From Bacteroidales bacterium (GTDB lineage Bacteria > Bacteroidota > Bacteroidia > Bacteroidales > UBA932), in contig JAQXJU010000064.1 in NCBI GenBank assembly GCA_029009115.1, positions 1-64,000 on the forward strand: DNA of 64,000 nt, read 5' to 3'. The notes under the pieces were generated by a model that saw only the letters and a program-made list of their open reading frames with translations, was not told where the DNA came from and did no database searches. Position 1 is the stretch's first letter. Every line of letters starts with the position of its first letter. Of the stretch, positions 59,525 to 64,000 are shown in pieces. A program made the position numbers and the translations under genes.

Positions 59525-62500
59525 TCAAAAAGAAAACTTCAAGTCCATACAGAATATCCGTGAACTGGGATAAGAACCGTTGTCAATGCCTATGCGTCTC
59601 ATATTGTCACCAAAACTGCTGACCTCGGGGTCCCAGCCCGAATACCTTGTCCATACATAAGGATTGCTGACCGACAAGCCTACGTTGAAGCTCCTCAGAT
59701 AGCGTTTCTTCAAGGGTTGCTTGTATGTAACTGACAGTTTTGAGATACGCAGATAACTTCCGTCCTCGACATTGAGCGAGGAGAACCATTGCGAATCAAG
59801 ATTAGAGACATACATTCCGAGTGCGGGATATACGGTCTGAGTGTTTTCCGGAGTCCAGGCCTTGACTACGGCATCCCTGAGGACATTATTCAGGTTGTTA
59901 TACTGGGTGTCAAGAAGTTGGTTGAGATTGGAATTGCAGATATCGTTCCCGTAGGAGCCATTGAAAGACATACTGAAACTGAAGCGTCCCCAACTCATAT
60001 CAAGTCCAAAACCGTAGGTAAAATCGGGATTGGGATCACCTATTATGGTGCGGTCCTCGTCATCTATGTATCCGTTGCCGTTAAGGTCGCAATACCTGAT
60101 GCTTCCGGGGCCTTTTTCTGTCCCCGCAGAGAAACCCGGACCGCTCTCCCCCTCCTGGACAATTCCATCAGTCTTCAGTCCGTAGAAAAGTCCTATCGGC
60201 TGCCCTTCGGCAAAGATATTCACTGCCTTGGCAAAGTAGCGGCCGTTTCCTATCTGGTCTCCGAGATAGTAATTGCATTTTACCTTCTCTTCTCCATTCA
60301 GGAAGATGTAGTCACCCTCGCTGTCAGTTCCGATATTGATAATACTGTTGCGGTTGAATGAGATGTTTGCATTCAGCATCAGTTCAAAATTACGGGTCTT
60401 GATGGGTACGGCATTGAGAGACAATTCCAGACCTTTGTTCGAAATTATTCCCTGATTCACCCACGTTGTTGAGAATCCGGAAGTTATAGCTATGTTCTTC
60501 CTATTCAGAAGGTCATAGGTGTACTTGTCATAGAGGTCTGCCGTCACAGCGAACCTGCCGTTCCATAATCCCAGATCCAAGCCCATATTCCACTGGCTCG
60601 TAGTCTCCCATTTCAGATTCGGGTTCGCAATATTGGAGGGGATGATTCCAACTGAGAAAGACGAATCGCTCGAGGGGTCATGAGAGGGATATTTGTTGGC
60701 CGAATAAGTAACATAAGTCTGATAAGGGCTGACACCGGCATTTCCAACCATTCCCCAGCCGAGTCTCAGCTTTGCGGATGACACTGTCTCGGAGTTGAAC
60801 CATGGTTCTTGACTGATTCTCCAGGCTGCAGCGAAGGACGGAAAGAATGAGTATCTGTTCTCTTTTCTGAAACGGCTGCTTCCGTCTGCTCGCAGGGTCC
60901 CGGTCAGTACATATCGGTCTTTGTAATTGTATATCAGCCTGAGGAACGCGGACATTGTACTTGACTTGCTTTCGCTGTAGGCTGTCATAGTATTGGGAGC
61001 CGAATTGATATTGTCCGACTGCAATTCGTATTGCCTGATGTTATACCCAAGCACAGACTGGGTAGAATTGAAGGAATCGGTATATGTCGCTCCGAGAGTC
61101 CCGGACACATTGTGAACCCTGGCAAAGACCTTGTTGAAATTCAGAAGAGCATCGACATTCCACCTCAATGCCACATCATCGTTTACAGAAGCGGTAGCAC
61201 CTCCGGAGGTGCGGTTGATTGAGGCACCCTTCCATTTGGTCCTTCTCGCAACATTGTAATCGGCACCGGCTGTGAGTTTGAAGTTTAGGCTCCTGCCGAG
61301 TTTCAGACTTGCATATGCGCTGGGGGTTATCCTGTACTGGAATCTTCTGTTGTAAGCGTCTTTTATCCACCTGTTAGGCGTTGACTTGCTGTCTTCCTCT
61401 ATCGTATCCCAGTCTTCGTCTGCATCGTCATAGTCAGACAGATTGCCGGAATAATACGGTTTAGAAACAAGAATGCTTCTCATCATAGAACCTGAAGCAA
61501 ACTGACGCCCCCCGTTCGACCCTTGCTGAAGACTCGAATTGACATTGGAAAGATTGAACTTGGTTCCGAGAGTAATTCTGTCCGCAATGGTCTTTTCAAG
61601 ATTCATCCTTACCGTCAGCTGGTTGCTTCCTGTTGTCCGTACGATACCATCATTTTTGTTGAAGCCAAGCGAGAAAGTATATGACATATCCTTGGGCCGT
61701 CCGGAAATTGAATAGTAATACCTCTGTCTGAAAGCATTTCTCAAAGAGTAATCCTGCCAATCTACAGGTGTGACCTTCAATTCGCCCCGGCTGGACGGAC
61801 TCACATAGTTGTCGAACATCCGGTTCAGGATATTGATACGCCCCTCGTTCAGGGTGTTGTCCTCTACATAACTGACATAATCATCGAAGGTCAGGACATC
61901 CAGCCTCTTGTATTTCGCAACATAGTCAAGCCCCGCAGAAAAGAAGACATCCTGCTTGTCCGTTTTAGCCATCCGGGTCGTTATCAGAACAACTCCGTTC
62001 GCTCCTTCGGACCCGTAAATTGCGGTAGCCGATGCATCTTTGAGAATCTCTATTGAAGCTATATCCCTGGGATTCAGTCCCATCAAGGAGTTTGTAGCCT
62101 CATAGGAGTCAGTATTATCGCTCCCGTATGAGAGCATTGATGATGAGTTGGCATCAGTCAGTATGATTCCATCGACAACAAATAAGGGCTGAGAAGAGCC
62201 CGTAAGCGATGACATTCCCCTGATACGGATATTTACGCCGGCATCGGGAGATGCGCTGTTTGATACAATCTGAACCCCCGAGGCCTTACCTTGCAGCAAT
62301 TGGTCTAGAGACGTGCTCTGGGCAGCCTTGCTGTCATCAACCGTAACGGAGGCAACACTACCGGTGAGGTCGGATTTGCGCATTGAGCCATAGCCTACCA
62401 CGACTATCTCCTCGAGTTGGGTTGCATCTTCGCGCAGGATGACATCAATGACATCCGACTTGTTCACCTTTACCCTCTGCTCCACGTAACTCAGGCAGGA

Positions 62501-62716
62501 GAATATAAGGACTTGGTTTTCTGCGGCGGGAAGATTAATCGAATAAGCTCCCTTCTCGTCACTTACCGTACCTATGTGAGATGAGCCTTCAAGCAAAACG
62601 GCCACACCCGGAACAGCCTTGCCCAAACCATCCTTGACGGTGCCTCGCACAAGAATACCCTGAGCCTGAAGCCCTATACTCAGAAAGACAGACAGAATAA
62701 TCAATATTTTCTTCAT
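59525..62716 (-). CDS. susC: SusC/RagA family TonB-linked outer membrane protein
   Basis: Carboxypeptidase-like N-domain; EEIVVVGYGSMRKSDLTGSV; VVDGI; ASIEILKDASATAIYGSEGANGVVLITT. Confidence 0.96.
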   Translation of the reverse strand: MKKILIILSVFLSIGLQAQGILVRGTVKDGLGKAVPGVAVLLEGSSHIGTVSDEKGAYSINLPAAENQVLIFSCLSYVEQRVKVNKSDVIDVILREDATQLEEIVVVGYGSMRKSDLTGSVASVTVDDSKAAQSTSLDQLLQGKASGVQIVSNSASPDAGVNIRIRGMSSLTGSSQPLFVVDGIILTDANSSSMLSYGSDNTDSYEATNSLMGLNPRDIASIEILKDASATAIYGSEGANGVVLITTRMAKTDKQDVFFSAGLDYVAKYKRLDVLTFDDYVSYVEDNTLNEGRINILNRMFDNYVSPSSRGELKVTPVDWQDYSLRNAFRQRYYYSISGRPKDMSYTFSLGFNKNDGIVRTTGSNQLTVRMNLEKTIADRITLGTKFNLSNVNSSLQQGSNGGRQFASGSMMRSILVSKPYYSGNLSDYDDADEDWDTIEEDSKSTPNRWIKDAYNRRFQYRITPSAYASLKLGRSLNFKLTAGADYNVARRTKWKGASINRTSGGATASVNDDVALRWNVDALLNFNKVFARVHNVSGTLGATYTDSFNSTQSVLGYNIRQYELQSDNINSAPNTMTAYSESKSSTMSAFLRLIYNYKDRYVLTGTLRADGSSRFRKENRYSFFPSFAAAWRISQEPWFNSETVSSAKLRLGWGMVGNAGVSPYQTYVTYSANKYPSHDPSSDSSFSVGIIPSNIANPNLKWETTSQWNMGLDLGLWNGRFAVTADLYDKYTYDLLNRKNIAITSGFSTTWVNQGIISNKGLELSLNAVPIKTRNFELMLNANISFNRNSIINIGTDSEGDYIFLNGEEKVKCNYYLGDQIGNGRYFAKAVNIFAEGQPIGLFYGLKTDGIVQEGESGPGFSAGTEKGPGSIRYCDLNGNGYIDDEDRTIIGDPNPDFTYGFGLDMSWGRFSFSMSFNGSYGNDICNSNLNQLLDTQYNNLNNVLRDAVVKAWTPENTQTVYPALGMYVSNLDSQWFSSLNVEDGSYLRISKLSVTYKQPLKKRYLRSFNVGLSVSNPYVWTRYSGWDPEVSSFGDNMRRIGIDNGSYPSSRIFCMDLKFSF

Positions 62717-62730
62717 TTCAATACAGGCTG

Positions 62731-64000
62731 TTAGAATGACAAAGTGATTCCTGCCATCATTAGTTTGGCAACAGGAACGCTGCCGTAGTCCAAACCTCTG
62801 GTGTATGGCGAGGAGAAGGAGTTTACATCTGGGCAGTAGCCCTCATACCCTGTCATAATCAAAGGATTGGTAAAGCTCAAGGTACAAGATGCGCCCCGTA
62901 TGAATGAGCGTTTCCCTACCGGAAGGTCGTAGCACAAGGATACCCTGCCAAGTCTCAGGAAAGAGGCATCACAGACATAGCGGTCGCTTACATAAGCACT
63001 CCCTTCAGAGAGCATCTTATTCATATCCAGAACTTTATGGCCCAGGGCACAATCAGCGTCAGCAAACAGGGAGATACGCTTCCATGCCAGTCTGACTGAA
63101 AGACCACCCAGAAACAACGGCGCTGTCCTACCAAGGACCACCCTATCCTCTGTTCGGGCAAGGCCGTCTCCGGTTTGGTCCTTGAAGTTGCCAGACGCAT
63201 CAGTTTCATATCCCAAGATGGATGAGACAGGCCAGCCAGTGGCATTGACACTCGTCTCGACTGATGCCCCTACTGACGGCCCATAGGAAGATGCATCCGA
63301 GACAGAGCAGATCTGGCTGGACTGGAATGCTCCGTTTGCAGAGACTCTCAATTTCAAATCTGACAGTTCAAGCAATTCTGCAGAAAGATTGAATTCAATC
63401 CCCTTGTTACGGATAGATGCTCTGTCTTCGGCAACTAGCTTTCCGGAAGAGAAGAACCACCTGTTGTGAATGCCTCTGGGCTCGCCGAAACAGAATACCG
63501 AGAATGTGTCATCGGACAATTTGTCATAATATGAGATTCCGCCGCTCAGACGTCCTTTAAGGAATGAGAAATCCACACCTGCATTCCACTCTCTGCTCCG
63601 GACCTTGTTGAATCCTTCATACAAGATCTCTGTTCCCTCTTCGGCTGTCACGAATGAGGCACCCGGCACGAATGAGCCTATAAGTTCATACGGAGAGAAC
63701 GACTCGCGACCAGCCTGCCCCCAACCGCCTTTCAGCCTGAGTTGTCCGTCTGAATGCGACAGTCTGGCGATGTCAAACCATGCAGAAATAGCCGGATACA
63801 ACGACAATGAAGACTCATATCTGGGGTTCTTGTCGGCTCTGACTGCAGCCGTAAGGCCGAATAAAGAAGCATATTTGAGATTAAGCGAAGTCAATGCTCC
63901 GACATTCGACATTGCCCTGTTGAATAGGTGGATATCCTGTTTTCCGGAGCTGAGGCTGATACTTCTTGCGCGCAGTTCGTGAGTGAAGAAATCCTTGCCA
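62731..64000 (-). CDS. susC: SusC/RagA family TonB-linked outer membrane protein, partial (5' end beyond window)
   Basis: ORF in track starts at 63912, but the frame stays open to the window edge (GKDFFTHELRARSISLSSGKQDIHLFNRAMSNVG). Barrel C-terminus like SusC, ends VAKLMMAGITLSF. Confidence 0.85.
   Translation of the reverse strand, partial: GKDFFTHELRARSISLSSGKQDIHLFNRAMSNVGALTSLNLKYASLFGLTAAVRADKNPRYESSLSLYPAISAWFDIARLSHSDGQLRLKGGWGQAGRESFSPYELIGSFVPGASFVTAEEGTEILYEGFNKVRSREWNAGVDFSFLKGRLSGGISYYDKLSDDTFSVFCFGEPRGIHNRWFFSSGKLVAEDRASIRNKGIEFNLSAELLELSDLKLRVSANGAFQSSQICSVSDASSYGPSVGASVETSVNATGWPVSSILGYETDASGNFKDQTGDGLARTEDRVVLGRTAPLFLGGLSVRLAWKRISLFADADCALGHKVLDMNKMLSEGSAYVSDRYVCDASFLRLGRVSLCYDLPVGKRSFIRGASCTLSFTNPLIMTGYEGYCPDVNSFSSPYTRGLDYGSVPVAKLMMAGITLSF

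Overview
The window looks like about 64 kb of gene-dense chromosome from a member of the Bacteroidales (Bacteroidota). The placement is inferred from SusC/SusD genes, TAnnTTTG-type promoter boxes, few Shine-Dalgarno sequences and lipoprotein signals. I found no rRNA, convincing tRNA, CRISPR array, prophage or IS element.

Main blocks, in order:
1. A partial lipoprotein CDS at the left edge (missing from the ORF track), a palindromic 63-bp-period repeat, and an Rpn/PDDEXK_2 nuclease.
2. A + strand run: TPR protein, MBL hydrolase, MsbA-like ABC exporter, VanZ, amidase/golvesin-like protein, YhcH, FakA-FakB-GNAT-PlsX-ACP, YqaA, DUF1846.
3. A tightly packed - strand run: gyrB, serine palmitoyltransferase-like, SDR, 7TM-HD, trigger factor, ClpX, Thr dehydrogenase-like, Kbl, M20 peptidase. 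It ends in an intrinsic terminator buried in the convergent DUF1846 gene.
4. Envelope and housekeeping genes: OM barrel/TPR pair, FtsE, Nth, phosphohexomutase, THUMP-like methyltransferase, S9 peptidase, RecD-like helicase, ROK regulator, Hsp20, GlnRS, YicC.
5. A polysaccharide-utilisation locus with two SusC genes, one SusD, two fimbrillin-like lipoproteins, a heparinase II/III-type lyase and a beta-helix lyase-like protein.

Most notable observations:
(a) A repeat family at two distant loci, with GGTGAAWTTCACC palindromes spaced exactly 63 bp and a perfect 8-bp hairpin.
(b) A streamlined tig-clpX pair: the trigger factor appears to lack its PPIase domain, ClpX lacks its zinc-binding domain, clpP is absent from the locus, and the two ORFs are in the same frame separated only by TAA GGT.
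(c) A fatty-acid-kinase to acyl-phosphate phospholipid gene cluster that includes an uncharacterised GNAT.
(d) A serine palmitoyltransferase-like/SDR pair.
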